Assembly (NCBI GenBank): GCA_041859945.1
Contig: JBFLGC010000001.1
Coordinates: forward strand, 1-64,000
Direction: 5' to 3'
Length of the DNA: 64,000 bases
Source: Tetragenococcus sp041859945
Lineage (GTDB): Bacteria > Bacillota > Bacilli > Lactobacillales > Enterococcaceae
Shown: piece by piece, positions 34,050-42,628 of the stretch
Position numbering within the stretch: position 1 is the first letter of the stretch
How the letters are laid out: every line of letters starts with the position of its first letter
Translations under genes and position numbers: made by a program
Notes under the pieces: generated by a model
Databases searched by the model: none
What the model was told of the DNA's origin: nothing
What the model saw: only the letters and a program-made list of their open reading frames with translations

Positions 34050-35543
34050 TTATTCCTCCGTACTCTCTTCTGTAACAGGCTGATTGATTATAGCAGCATC
34101 GGATTCGTCACTGACACCGGCTGTAGGATCGCCAACTGGAGTCCCTTCTAAATTACCGAGACTGATTCCGATATAAATCGTCGTTTCCATAGCAATAAAT
34201 TGGCCATAACAACTCATTTCGACCACGGTTCCCTTAGGTTGGCTAGAATCGACATAATAAACCGAATAGTAGATTTGGGCGCCTTTTGATTGGTATTCTT
34301 CAAAGAAAAGCTTTGGCAAGTCGCCTTCTGTGACTGATCCGCGCAGATCTTTCAGATACGGTTGGCCTTGTGAATAAACCACTTCGACAGTTGGCAAATC
34401 AGCATCTTCATCAAACTGCTTGCCTGCTTCGACTGACTGACTAATGAATTGCCCATAACTATAATCGGCCGAATAAAGGTTCTTGATGACGACCGGGATC
34501 TTATTGTCGGCGATACTGGTTGCTTGTTCCATTGTATAGAGTGAATAATCCGGAACAACGAGCGCTTTACCTTTTGAAAGATGGATCACGAGTTCGTCGT
34601 TCTTAGCGATCTTAGTGCCTTTTTCGGTTTCTTGGGAGATCACGTTCTCTTTAGCGACCGAATCCGAGTAGTCTTTCACTGTTTTGATCTTGACTTCATT
34701 CTTTTTGGCCCAGTCGGTAACTTCACTATTGGCTTTGCCGACAAAACTTGGCACTTCGATATTTTTTTCAAAGGTTTCCGCACCTTTTGAATAATAAACA
34801 GTCATCCTATCTTTACGTTTGTATTGAGTCAAATCAAGTTCTTTATTGGCCGTTTCCTGTTTGATAAAGCTGCCTTTTTCGATCTTGGCATCAAACGCTT
34901 CGACCAAGGAAACATTCTCGGCTTTATTTTCATCAATCCAATCTTGAGCGGCATCTTTGTCCAACGTACTAAAATCAGGCAAACTGATTGTTTCTTCAGG
35001 ATCCGCGCCTAAACTACTTTTCAGCGTCAAAGTCTTCCCTTTTTTTATCTTCTTATCGGCTGCCACATCTTGGGAGATCACATGATTGACGTCCGTGTCA
35101 AAATCATACACTTGCTTCGCTTCGATGCGGACCCCCTCTTCAGTCCCCCAGCTACGCGCTTCGGAAATTTCCTTATCAGTAAAATCAGGGACTTTCACAT
35201 GAGATAGTTGATAGTAAGTAAACGATCCTAAGGCAATCACGATCACAACGATGGCAGCAATGATGCCGATTTTTCTACGTTGGCGCTTTTTAAAAGTCGG
35301 GTCAAATTCAGTCTCTTCGGTTTGATAACGACTGATCGGTGCTTCTTTTTCCTTTGTTTGTTCTTGACGATGCGAGCGACTTGGCGTCGGTTCTTCCGAC
35401 GTTTTTTTTGACGCAGTCTGCTTTTCCGTTTCGCTTGGTTTTTCTGCTGACTCCTCTTCAACATGCGCCGGCTTTTTTTCAGCCGGTTCTTTTTTCTTGC
35501 CGTCGTATTGGTCGTTCGTAAAATTCGATAGAAAATCACTCAT
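34050..35543 (-). CDS. Membrane-anchored PASTA-repeat protein
   Basis: 497 residues. A highly charged cytoplasmic N-terminus of about 90 residues is followed by one membrane segment (IGIIAAIVVIVIALGSFTYY) and an extracellular part with about four PASTA-like repeats, each with a V-P-D-F or V-P-S-F start and a GKTLTL or DELVIHL end. Unlike PrkC/StkP there is no kinase domain. PASTA domains bind muropeptides or beta-lactams, so a cell-wall role is likely. It overlaps the ATPase gene by 8 bp and follows the FtsX-type permease, suggesting one envelope complex. Confidence 0.85.
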   Translation of the reverse strand: MSDFLSNFTNDQYDGKKKEPAEKKPAHVEEESAEKPSETEKQTASKKTSEEPTPSRSHRQEQTKEKEAPISRYQTEETEFDPTFKKRQRRKIGIIAAIVVIVIALGSFTYYQLSHVKVPDFTDKEISEARSWGTEEGVRIEAKQVYDFDTDVNHVISQDVAADKKIKKGKTLTLKSSLGADPEETISLPDFSTLDKDAAQDWIDENKAENVSLVEAFDAKIEKGSFIKQETANKELDLTQYKRKDRMTVYYSKGAETFEKNIEVPSFVGKANSEVTDWAKKNEVKIKTVKDYSDSVAKENVISQETEKGTKIAKNDELVIHLSKGKALVVPDYSLYTMEQATSIADNKIPVVIKNLYSADYSYGQFISQSVEAGKQFDEDADLPTVEVVYSQGQPYLKDLRGSVTEGDLPKLFFEEYQSKGAQIYYSVYYVDSSQPKGTVVEMSCYGQFIAMETTIYIGISLGNLEGTPVGDPTAGVSDESDAAIINQPVTEESTEE

Positions 35544-36210
35544 AAGGCTTCAACACACCCTTACGTAATTTCAAAATTTCATCGGCTTGTTCGGCGATTT
35601 CAGAGGAGTGCGTGACCACGATCACACATTTGTTATGCGTATGAGCCAATTCTTTAAATATATCGACGATTTCTTGCTCCATTTCTTCATCCAAATTTCC
35701 GGTTGGTTCATCGGCTAAAATGATATCGACATTAGTAGCTAAAGCGCGGGCGATAGCGACCCGTTGTTGTTCCCCACCAGAAAGGCGATTGATCAAACGG
35801 CCCGCTTTGTCACGCGTGATTCCGATATAATCTAGCAGATTAAAAGCCACTTCGCGATGATCTTTAGGCAGTTCGTTTTTAGTGATCGACATAGGTATCA
35901 TCACATTTTCAACGGCTGTCAAATAGGGGATGAGATTGTAACTTTGGAAAATGATACTGATATCATCCCGACGAAATTTTTCGTAGCCGATTTTTTTGAT
36001 GTCCGTTCCATCTAATAAAACGGTCCCTTCTTTAGGCGTATCTAAGGCGCTAATCATCGATAGAAAAGTCGTCTTGCCCGAACCTGATTGACCCAAAACC
36101 GCATAAAACGTCCCTTTATCAAAACTGACAGACGTATCTTTTAAGATATAACGACGTTGGTCCCCATCTTGATAGTAATAATCTACATGTTGTGTTTCTA
36201 AAAGTGCCAT
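35536..36210 (-). CDS. ABC transporter ATPase (MacB/LolD type)
   Basis: 224 residues, a stand-alone ATPase: Walker A (VLGQSGSGKTTF), Q-loop (IIFQSYNLIPYL), signature RLSGGEQQR, Walker B (DIILADEPTGNLDEE) and the H-loop VVTHSS. These are features of the MacB/LolD/FtsE class that powers mechanotransmission rather than substrate passage through the membrane. AAAGGAGGG precedes ATG 36210. It sits between the FtsX-type permease and the PASTA protein genes. Confidence 0.93.
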   Translation of the reverse strand: MALLETQHVDYYYQDGDQRRYILKDTSVSFDKGTFYAVLGQSGSGKTTFLSMISALDTPKEGTVLLDGTDIKKIGYEKFRRDDISIIFQSYNLIPYLTAVENVMIPMSITKNELPKDHREVAFNLLDYIGITRDKAGRLINRLSGGEQQRVAIARALATNVDIILADEPTGNLDEEMEQEIVDIFKELAHTHNKCVIVVTHSSEIAEQADEILKLRKGVLKPYE

Positions 36211-36237
36211 CGGTGTTCCCTCCTTTTTTATTGGCCC

Positions 36238-37767
36238 TTACATCATGATCTTCTTTGGATTCAAACGTAAGATATAAAGTAGCGGCATGACGGCCGACAG
36301 AAGCACCGTGCCCAAGCCTAAGCCCAGATAGGAAATGATGTAGCCGGCCGAAAAGTTGATTTGGTAAGCATCCTGAATGTCTTGATAGGAAATGTCAGTG
36401 CTCATTAAACCACTATCATAATACACCCCACCCATATCATTGGCATTGCTCAGCCAATCTGTTTGCAGTAAGGAATCCGAGACCATACCACCTAAAAACT
36501 TGCCCGTAAAGAGGGAAATGACTAAGGCTAAAGCACTGATCACAAGAAGCTCGATCACGACTTGACCAATGATCTTACCACGACCTTCACCAAGAGAAAG
36601 GTAGATCCCTAATTCATGTTTACGATCGCGTAAGAAGAGCAAAACAACTAAGGTGATGATCATGATCGTAGCAGCGACGGCGATGACAACGACATATTTC
36701 GAGATCGTGCCAAGTTTTTGCATGCCACCAGCGACTTGATCGTATTGGTCGCTAGCCACCATGATTTTATAGTATTCTTGTGGGATCAGGGCGTCGGCTT
36801 CTTCACGAAAAGCTTCCACATCATCAGGAGATTTTAGAACATATGTGGGATTGTAATAATCCTCTCCAGTATCGTCCACATCTGCTTCGGCATCGCCATA
36901 TTGTTCAGCGTACATTTGTTGTCGTTGTTGTTCTAGCTTTTTCACTAACTCATTAGGCATATAAATAGTATTGATTTGTTGAGTCGCTATCCACTCCGTA
37001 TCAGAATAACCATTTTGCTCATCTTTAGATGGTTGGTCTTCCTCTTTGCGAACAACAGAGAAAATTCCGATGACTTTCACAGGAAAATCAAATGACATGA
37101 CCTGCTTATCTTCTTCATCTTCAGCCTCCGCCTCATTCTCTTCATCGGCTGACATCATTTCGCCCATGTCTTCACTAACGTCTAAAACAACTTGATCTCC
37201 CACGGAAAGATTATTCGTTTCAGATAATTCTTTACTAATAATCACATTATTGGCACCTTCGCTGATGTCTTTATCACTAAAAACTTCGCCCTCGTCAAGT
37301 TTAATCAAGCCTTCTTCGATATCGACGACTTCTTTACGATTGACCCCTTTGACATCTAGTTGGTTCGTCACCGAAGTCCCATAATAAACTGTATTATCCC
37401 CTTCTGGCTGGTACATCTTGAACTTGACCGTACCTATCCAAGAAGGGATCGAATAATCAAAATATTTCACATAAGATAATTTCCCGATTTGTTCGTATAC
37501 GTCTAAAGTAGGCGGTTGCCAATAATCGCCATTCTCGAATTTTTCAGGATCTTTTTGTTGATCACGATCTAACTTTTCATAATCCATTTGTACGGTAGCT
37601 GTTGCTCCCATTTGACGCTTGGTTTCTTTTTCGACATTTTTAGTCGATTGCTCAATGGCCACTGATCCAGCGATAACATTGCCTAAAATAAAAATCACTA
37701 AAAACAAAATGATCGAACGTCCTTTTTTTCTGGTGACACTTTTTAAAGCCCGCTGTAAAAAATTCAT
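36238..37767 (-). CDS. FtsX/MacB-type ABC permease
   Basis: 509 residues: an N-terminal membrane segment (SIILFLVIFILGNVIAGSV), an unusually acidic extracellular domain of roughly 330 residues with low-complexity acidic stretches (EEDKQ and neighbours), then three C-terminal membrane segments including the FtsX-like loop LGIYLSLGEGRGKIIGQVV. It works with the ATPase downstream. The PASTA protein in the same operon points to peptidoglycan or surface sensing. GGAGGAAAAGGAGC precedes the ATG. Confidence 0.9.
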   Translation of the reverse strand: MNFLQRALKSVTRKKGRSIILFLVIFILGNVIAGSVAIEQSTKNVEKETKRQMGATATVQMDYEKLDRDQQKDPEKFENGDYWQPPTLDVYEQIGKLSYVKYFDYSIPSWIGTVKFKMYQPEGDNTVYYGTSVTNQLDVKGVNRKEVVDIEEGLIKLDEGEVFSDKDISEGANNVIISKELSETNNLSVGDQVVLDVSEDMGEMMSADEENEAEAEDEEDKQVMSFDFPVKVIGIFSVVRKEEDQPSKDEQNGYSDTEWIATQQINTIYMPNELVKKLEQQRQQMYAEQYGDAEADVDDTGEDYYNPTYVLKSPDDVEAFREEADALIPQEYYKIMVASDQYDQVAGGMQKLGTISKYVVVIAVAATIMIITLVVLLFLRDRKHELGIYLSLGEGRGKIIGQVVIELLVISALALVISLFTGKFLGGMVSDSLLQTDWLSNANDMGGVYYDSGLMSTDISYQDIQDAYQINFSAGYIISYLGLGLGTVLLSAVMPLLYILRLNPKKIMM

Positions 37768-38017
37768 GCTCCTTTTCCTCCCTAACTTTCTTTTGCTTCA
37801 TTCTACCATAATAAAACGCTATGATTTACAAATTCTCCTAAACGTAGCGATTTCATGCCTAAACGTAAAACAGAGCCACTTTTTCTGATGTCCACACTTT
37901 TTACAAGTGAACTATTACTATTAGTACACTAGGCCCATTTTACCTAAATAAACGACTAATTACAAGTGATTCTAAAAATTGTTTGTACTAATAAAATTCA
38001 GATTTAACATGCTGATC

Positions 38018-38174
38018 TTTGCCATAGATACCCTATCAACCTATGGCAGATTTTGCGATCTCTGCCGTAGGTACCCTATCAATCTGTGGCAGACTTTAGG
38101 ATCTCTCGTAGGTCGCGCCCAAGCTATGGGAGATTCTCGAGTATCTCTCATAGACTCCCCCTCGACCTACGAGA
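38018..38174. repeat. Hairpin array: two tandem 43-bp hairpins and one nested cruciform
   Basis: Hairpin 1 is TTTGCCATAG (38018-38027) / CTATGGCAGA (38041-38050). Hairpin 2, 43 bp on, is TCTGCCGTAG (38061-38070) / CTGTGGCAGA (38084-38093). A third structure is nested: outer arms TCTCGTAGGTCG (38104-38115) and CGACCTACGAGA (38163-38174), a perfect 12-bp match, enclosing an 11-bp stem (38124-38134 with 38143-38153). Differences between copies keep pairing. Confidence 0.8.
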
Positions 38175-38227
38175 GATTGCCAAGTCTAAGGCATTTTTCC
38201 TTCGCCGCCCTTTTAACCGTTAGAAAA

Positions 38228-38262
38228 AAAGCTTGAGGAGCTATTACATTCCTCAAGCTTTT
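38228..38262 (-). terminator. Terminator of rel-dtd
   Basis: Stem AAAGCTTGAGGA / TTCCTCAAGCTTT flanked by T-run on the minus strand, right after the dtd stop. Confidence 0.9.
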
Positions 38263-38266
38263 CCCT

Positions 38267-38713
38267 TTATTTTTCACGTGTATCAAAAATGATCGTGACC
38301 GGTCCATCATTGACTAGGGCCACATCCATGTAGGCTCCGAATTCACCCGTTTCTACTGGAATGCCTACTTGGCGCAAGCCTTCATTAAAAGCTTCATACA
38401 GAGGAATCGCGACTTCAGGCCGAGCGGCTTCGATAAAACTGGGACGATTGCCTTTTTTAGTTTGGGCATAAAGTGTGAATTGCGAAATGCTCAAAATACT
38501 ACCAGAAACAGCGTCGATACTGAGATTCATCTTACCAGCTTCATCTTCAAAAACACGAAGCTTACTGATTTTTTTGATAAGATACTCGGCATCAGCTAAG
38601 GTATCTTCGGCGTGGACACCCAGTAATATCATATAGCCTTGACCAATTTCACCTACGATCTTGCCAGCGATTTTGACACTAGCACTTTTAACCCGTTGGA
38701 CTACTGCTCGCAT
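38267..38713 (-). CDS. dtd: D-aminoacyl-tRNA deacylase
   Basis: 148 residues. It removes D-amino acids and glycine wrongly attached to tRNA. The two active-site motifs are SQFTLYA and the cross-subunit NDGPVTIIFDT with the Gly-Pro pair. It begins 4 bp after the rel stop and is co-transcribed with rel, as in most Firmicutes. Confidence 0.96.
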   Translation of the reverse strand: MRAVVQRVKSASVKIAGKIVGEIGQGYMILLGVHAEDTLADAEYLIKKISKLRVFEDEAGKMNLSIDAVSGSILSISQFTLYAQTKKGNRPSFIEAARPEVAIPLYEAFNEGLRQVGIPVETGEFGAYMDVALVNDGPVTIIFDTREK

Positions 38714-38717
38714 GTAC

Positions 38718-40937
38718 TCATCCTTTCAGTCGGTGAACGCTATAAACGTCAGGGACTTGTTTGATTTTGTCGACAATCATTTGTAAATGGGCGATATTAC
38801 GGATCCCGATCGTCAAACGGATCGTGGCTTGCTTATCTTTATTAGTCCGCGCTTCGACGCTGGCGACGCGCTTGGCTTGCGCATTGACGGCTTGTAAAAC
38901 GTCATTTAATAAACCCGACCGATCATAGCCATGGATCTCAAGATCAGCGTCGTATTCTTGTTTAGAATCACTGGTCTCTTCCCATTCCACTTCGATCAAG
39001 CGTTGGGCGATCTCAGGATTATTTTCAGCATTGACATTGGGACAATCGGCACGGTGGATCGAGATCCCGCGGCCTTTGGTAATGTAACCTACGATTGGAT
39101 CACCTGGCACCGGATTGCAACAATGACTCAAGCGGATCAAAAGATTGTCGACACCTTGGATGACGATGCCGCCCTCATGACGTATCTTCATTTTCTCAGC
39201 TTTTTTCTCAGGAGTCGGCTCCAACATTTCTTGGATCTTTTGCTTTTCCTTCTCATCTTGCAAAGCGCGCCGTTCTTCTTCGGTCAAACGATTCGCGACC
39301 GTACTGGGACTGACTTCACCGTAACCGATATTGGCAAATAGGTCTTCCTCACTATGAAAATTGAAGCGCTCTAAGACCTCTTCCATCTTATGTTTAGTCA
39401 TCATATCTTTGGGAACAAAACCCATTTCCGTCAAGGTTTTGACTAAGGCATCATGACCTTTTTGAACATTTTCATCACGCGATTTGGTCTTGAAGAACCG
39501 CTTGATTTTATTTCTCGCTTTGCTCGTAGTCACTAATTTTAGCCAATCTTGGCTTGGTCCAAAAGAATTAGGTGATGTCATGATTTCAATGATATCCCCA
39601 TTTTTCAGCTTATAATCCAGCTGGACCATTTTGCCATTGACCTTGGCGCCGACCGTTTTATTGCCGATATCCGTATGAATGCTATAAGCAAAATCAAGCG
39701 GACCAGACCCTTTAGGTAGCTCAGTGACATCGCCTTTTGGAGTAAAGACATAAACTTTATCGCTAAAAATATCGCCTTTGACGCTTTCCATAAAATCAGC
39801 CGCATCATAACTTTCATCTTTTAGATCCAAAATTTCTTGGAACCAACCCATTTGTTGCGACATTTTGTCCGGTTTGATTTTTTCCGTACGGCCTTCCTTA
39901 TAAGCCCAATGCGCAGCGACCCCAAATTCAGCGACCTCATGCATGTCATGCGTGCGGATCTGGACTTCGACCGGATTGCCACGGGGTCCGATCACAGTGG
40001 TGTGGATCGACTGGTACATATTGGCTTTAGGCATGGCGATATAGTCTTTGAAACGCCCCGGCATCGGTTTCCATTTCGTGTGAATGGCACCCAATACGGC
40101 ATAACAGTCCTTGATCGACTCGACGATCACACGAATGGCTAGCAAGTCATAAATCTCATTGAATTGTTTTTTCTTATCGACCATTTTGCGGTAAATCGAA
40201 TAAATATGTTTGGGCCGACCGTAAATTTCGGCGTAAATATCCAATTCTTCGGTCGCGACCCGGATCTCTTCGACCGCTTCGGCAACATATTCTTCTCGTT
40301 GTTCACGCTTTGATTGCATCAAATGCACGATCCGGTAGTATTGTTGCGGATTCAAATAACGCAAAGACAGATCTTCTAATTCCCATTTGATCTGCCCGAT
40401 CCCTAAGCGGTCCGCAAGTGGCGCATAGATCTCCAGCGTTTCGCGGGCGATCCGCCGTTGCTTATCGTCCCGCAAATGGTTCAAGGTCCGCATATTATGC
40501 AACCGGTCGGCGAGCTTGACCATGATCACTCGCAAGTCTTGCGCCATCGCGATCAACATCTTGCGGTGATTTTCCGCTAATTGTTCCTCATGTGATTTAT
40601 ATTTTATTTTTCCTAATTTCGTGACCCCATCGACCAACATCGCCACATCAGGACCAAATTCTTCAGTCAGATCCTGTAAAGTGACCTCGGTATCCTCGAC
40701 CACATCGTGTAAAAATCCCGTGGCGACTGTGTGTGGGTCCATATGTAACTCGGCTAAAATACCGGCGACTTGGATCGGATGGATGATGTATGGTTCCCCA
40801 GATTGACGAAACTGGCCATCGTGGGCTTGGGTCGCATAATCCAACGCTTTTTGCACAAAAGCAGTATGTTCTGCGCTCATATAATGAGACACGATCGCAA
40901 TCACAGTGGGACCAGATACGATACTTTCTTTTGCCAT
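38718..40937 (-). CDS. rel: (p)ppGpp synthetase/hydrolase (RSH)
   Basis: 739 residues, a full-length bifunctional RSH. Domains in order are the HD hydrolase (GFLHDVVEDTEVTL), the synthetase (YQSIHTTVIGPRGNPVEVQI), TGS (VYVFTPKGDVTELPKGS), a helical/zinc-finger region (RLSHCCNPVPGD) and ACT (RSGLLNDVLQAVNAQ). It makes the alarmone on amino-acid starvation and degrades it otherwise. ATG 40937 has AAAGGGGG upstream. A hairpin in the leader (40970-41000) could attenuate transcription. Confidence 0.97.
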   Translation of the reverse strand: MAKESIVSGPTVIAIVSHYMSAEHTAFVQKALDYATQAHDGQFRQSGEPYIIHPIQVAGILAELHMDPHTVATGFLHDVVEDTEVTLQDLTEEFGPDVAMLVDGVTKLGKIKYKSHEEQLAENHRKMLIAMAQDLRVIMVKLADRLHNMRTLNHLRDDKQRRIARETLEIYAPLADRLGIGQIKWELEDLSLRYLNPQQYYRIVHLMQSKREQREEYVAEAVEEIRVATEELDIYAEIYGRPKHIYSIYRKMVDKKKQFNEIYDLLAIRVIVESIKDCYAVLGAIHTKWKPMPGRFKDYIAMPKANMYQSIHTTVIGPRGNPVEVQIRTHDMHEVAEFGVAAHWAYKEGRTEKIKPDKMSQQMGWFQEILDLKDESYDAADFMESVKGDIFSDKVYVFTPKGDVTELPKGSGPLDFAYSIHTDIGNKTVGAKVNGKMVQLDYKLKNGDIIEIMTSPNSFGPSQDWLKLVTTSKARNKIKRFFKTKSRDENVQKGHDALVKTLTEMGFVPKDMMTKHKMEEVLERFNFHSEEDLFANIGYGEVSPSTVANRLTEEERRALQDEKEKQKIQEMLEPTPEKKAEKMKIRHEGGIVIQGVDNLLIRLSHCCNPVPGDPIVGYITKGRGISIHRADCPNVNAENNPEIAQRLIEVEWEETSDSKQEYDADLEIHGYDRSGLLNDVLQAVNAQAKRVASVEARTNKDKQATIRLTIGIRNIAHLQMIVDKIKQVPDVYSVHRLKG

Positions 40938-40969
40938 GGTGGAACCCCCTTTATGTTTGATTTCGATTT

Positions 40970-41000
40970 AAAAAAGGTCCGGGTCTCTACCTACCCAGAC
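40970..41000 (-). terminator. Terminator-like hairpin in the rel leader
   Basis: On the minus strand GTCTGGGT pairs with ACCCGGAC and is followed by CTTTTTTAAA, about 35 bp before the rel start codon. It could end an upstream transcript or act as an attenuator; the sequence does not decide which. Confidence 0.5.
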
Positions 41001-41162
41001 ACTTGTTTCTTCTTAATTAGTATACCAAAGACATAAGCAAAAAGGAATAAATTAGGTCAAAAAAGGTTGTATCCTAATAGCCAACAATAACTGGCCTTTT
41101 TTTAATCACCGTATCTTTTGAAAAAAGGAGACGAAAACCCATTTTAAAGGTCCTAAAATTGA

Positions 41163-41191
41163 TAGACAAACATGTGTTCAAGATGTATACT
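41163..41191 (+). promoter_or_regulatory. Promoter of the candidate toxin mRNA
   Basis: TAGACA (41163-41168), 17-bp spacer, TATACT (41186-41191). Transcription would start near 41198, about 90 bases before the GTG at 41289. Confidence 0.7.
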
Positions 41192-41288
41192 AAAACCAAC
41201 AGTAAAGTTTATGACGGTGGCAAATCCAGCCGAAAGTGAGTTGATGCTTATGAAAGTGTTAACAAAATCTTACGAAAGGAGATGCAAA

Positions 41289-41438
41289 GTGCGGATTGTG
41301 GACGTGCTGCAAAAGATCGTAGTGTTTTTACCAGTGCTTGAGAAGTTTTTAAGCTTCTTGACAGCTTGGTTCAAACTACGAGAATTGCGCATGAAAGCAA
41401 AAGCTTCTCGTAGCACAGGTCAGCATCGCAAAACGTGA
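41289..41438 (+). CDS. Small hydrophobic-basic protein, candidate type I toxin (49 residues)
   Basis: The GTG start has AAAGGAG seven bases upstream. The product has a hydrophobic segment (IVVFLPVLEKFLSFLTAWF) followed by a basic tail (KLRELRMKAKASRS), the usual plan of membrane-acting type I toxins (TxpA, Fst and holin-like groups). Upstream in the same frame, ATG 41211 begins MTVANPAESELMLM, which recalls the MTV...LMLM start of holin-like toxins, but it has no ribosome site. The mRNA runs through two hairpins downstream, and a promoter on the other strand would make an antisense RNA to its 3' end. I do not recognise a specific family. Confidence 0.6.
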   Translation: MRIVDVLQKIVVFLPVLEKFLSFLTAWFKLRELRMKAKASRSTGQHRKT

Positions 41439-41471
41439 TATCGACCAAGGCACAAGAAGCAAAATACGCAT

Positions 41472-41516
41472 AAAAAATAACCGTCTAATCTTTGGAAGTG
41501 ACAACGGTTATTTTTT
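41472..41516. terminator. Bidirectional terminator inside the toxin-antitoxin locus
   Basis: AAAAAATAACCGT (41472-41484) pairs with ACGGTTATTTTTT (41504-41516). The long A and T arms allow termination on both strands, in particular of the antisense RNA coming from 41588. Confidence 0.85.
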
Positions 41517-41588
41517 GAAATAATCAAAATCCTGCCACCGCCTACAAACGGTGTTGTTAAGAGAAGCTATGTGATAGCTTCTCTTTTC
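41472..41588 (-). ncRNA. Predicted antisense antitoxin RNA
   Basis: A consensus promoter on the minus strand (41595-41623) would start RNA near 41588, and the bidirectional terminator would end it near 41472, giving about 115 nt. It would be fully complementary to the 3' part of the toxin mRNA, as in txpA/RatA-type systems. Its 5' part folds into the GAGAAGCTAT hairpin. Confidence 0.6.
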
Positions 41589-41592
41589 TTTT
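41559..41592 (+). terminator. 3' terminator of the toxin mRNA
   Basis: Stem AAGAGAAGCTAT / ATAGCTTCTCTT with a 3-nt loop, followed by TTCTTTTTT. Confidence 0.9.
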
Positions 41593-41594
41593 TT

Positions 41595-41623
41595 ATCATA
41601 ACAAAAATATATAAATTTTGCAA
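41595..41623 (-). promoter_or_regulatory. Promoter of the antisense RNA
   Basis: On the minus strand TTGCAA (41618-41623), 17-bp spacer, TATGAT (41595-41600). Confidence 0.7.
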
Positions 41624-41653
41624 CGAAATAACACTTCTGATCACTAGATTTTT

Positions 41654-42610
41654 TTAACGATTCACGTCGGTTTCAGGTTTTTTCAAAATAAAGGCATACC
41701 AATCCTTTTCCTGTAAGATCTGTTCGATAACAAAGCCCTGTTCATACATGTTTTCTAAGACAAAATCTTTTTTATCTTCAATGATGCCCGAAACAATGAA
41801 ATAGCCGTCTGATTTTAACAAACGCCATGCATCAGGGATCAAGCGTACGATGATCGTGGCCAAAATATTGGCCACGATCACATCGGCTTTTTGGTCGACG
41901 CCTTTTAACAAATCGTTGGCAACTACCTCAACATCTTGTGCATCTGGATTGAGAGCGATATTTTCTTTGGCTGCCGCCACTGCGACCTCATCTAAATCAT
42001 AGGCAGTCACCTTTTTCGCGCCTAGTAATGTGGCGGCAATACTCAAGACACCCGAACCCGTTCCGACATCAAGCAGCGTTTCGCCGCCGCGCAAAACCGT
42101 CTCTAGAGCTTGTAAAGACAAGCGTGTCGTGGCATGTGTTCCCGTGCCAAAAGCCATACCTGGGTCAAGCGAGATGATTTTTTCATCAATTGAAGTTGGC
42201 GTGTAGTCTTCCCAACGAGGGACGATCGTCAAAAAGCGCGTCACTCGGACGGGATGGTAATATTTCTTCCACGCCGTCGCCCAGTTTTCCTCAGCTACTT
42301 CTTGAACAGTCCACTCATTTTTACCAATAGAAAGGCCAAATTCAGGCAGTTTGGCGGTTTTTTCTTTTAAAGTGGGTAATAGCTCGGATAAAAAAGTCGT
42401 TTCCGGAAAATAAGCCCTCACATAAGCTCCCTCAGTAAGCTCGGTAAAAGCATCCCGTTCAACGACTTCGCCTAGCGCGTCTTCTTTAAAAAATTGGGCA
42501 TCCAAAGCATCCTCGATCGCAACTCCACTAGCACCAGCTTCCATCAAAATATTGGCAACAGCTTCGACCGCTTCACTGGCGGTTTCTACTTTAATCTCGT
42601 TCCACTTCAT
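41654..42610 (-). CDS. prmA: Ribosomal protein L11 methyltransferase
   Basis: 318 residues. The SAM-binding motif LLDVGTGSGVLSIAA, the preceding DPGMAFGTGTHATTRL and the VVANDLLKG and VIVANILATI segments are diagnostic of PrmA, which trimethylates ribosomal protein L11. ATG 42610 follows DUF3013 by 18 bp. In many relatives rsmE comes next, but here the toxin-antitoxin locus and then rel follow. Confidence 0.96.
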   Translation of the reverse strand: MKWNEIKVETASEAVEAVANILMEAGASGVAIEDALDAQFFKEDALGEVVERDAFTELTEGAYVRAYFPETTFLSELLPTLKEKTAKLPEFGLSIGKNEWTVQEVAEENWATAWKKYYHPVRVTRFLTIVPRWEDYTPTSIDEKIISLDPGMAFGTGTHATTRLSLQALETVLRGGETLLDVGTGSGVLSIAATLLGAKKVTAYDLDEVAVAAAKENIALNPDAQDVEVVANDLLKGVDQKADVIVANILATIIVRLIPDAWRLLKSDGYFIVSGIIEDKKDFVLENMYEQGFVIEQILQEKDWYAFILKKPETDVNR

Positions 42611-42628
42611 TTTCGTTTCCTCTTTTCA

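Larger units (their letters stand above)
37768..38266. other. Intergenic region with tandem and nested hairpins
   Basis: About 500 bp between the permease gene start and the dtd stop. No supported gene. It contains an AT-rich promoter-like part (37790-38000), the hairpin array at 38018-38174 and the dtd terminator at 38228-38262. Confidence 0.6.

Noticed and set aside
33853..34083. Plus-strand frame opposite the 53-residue gene
   Set aside because: It has no ribosome site, while the minus strand has a strong one plus a terminator.
41172..41288. Longer start for the candidate toxin (ATG 41172 or 41211)
   Set aside because: ATG 41172 lies in the promoter spacer and ATG 41211 has no ribosome site; GTG 41289 has AAAGGAG at ideal distance.
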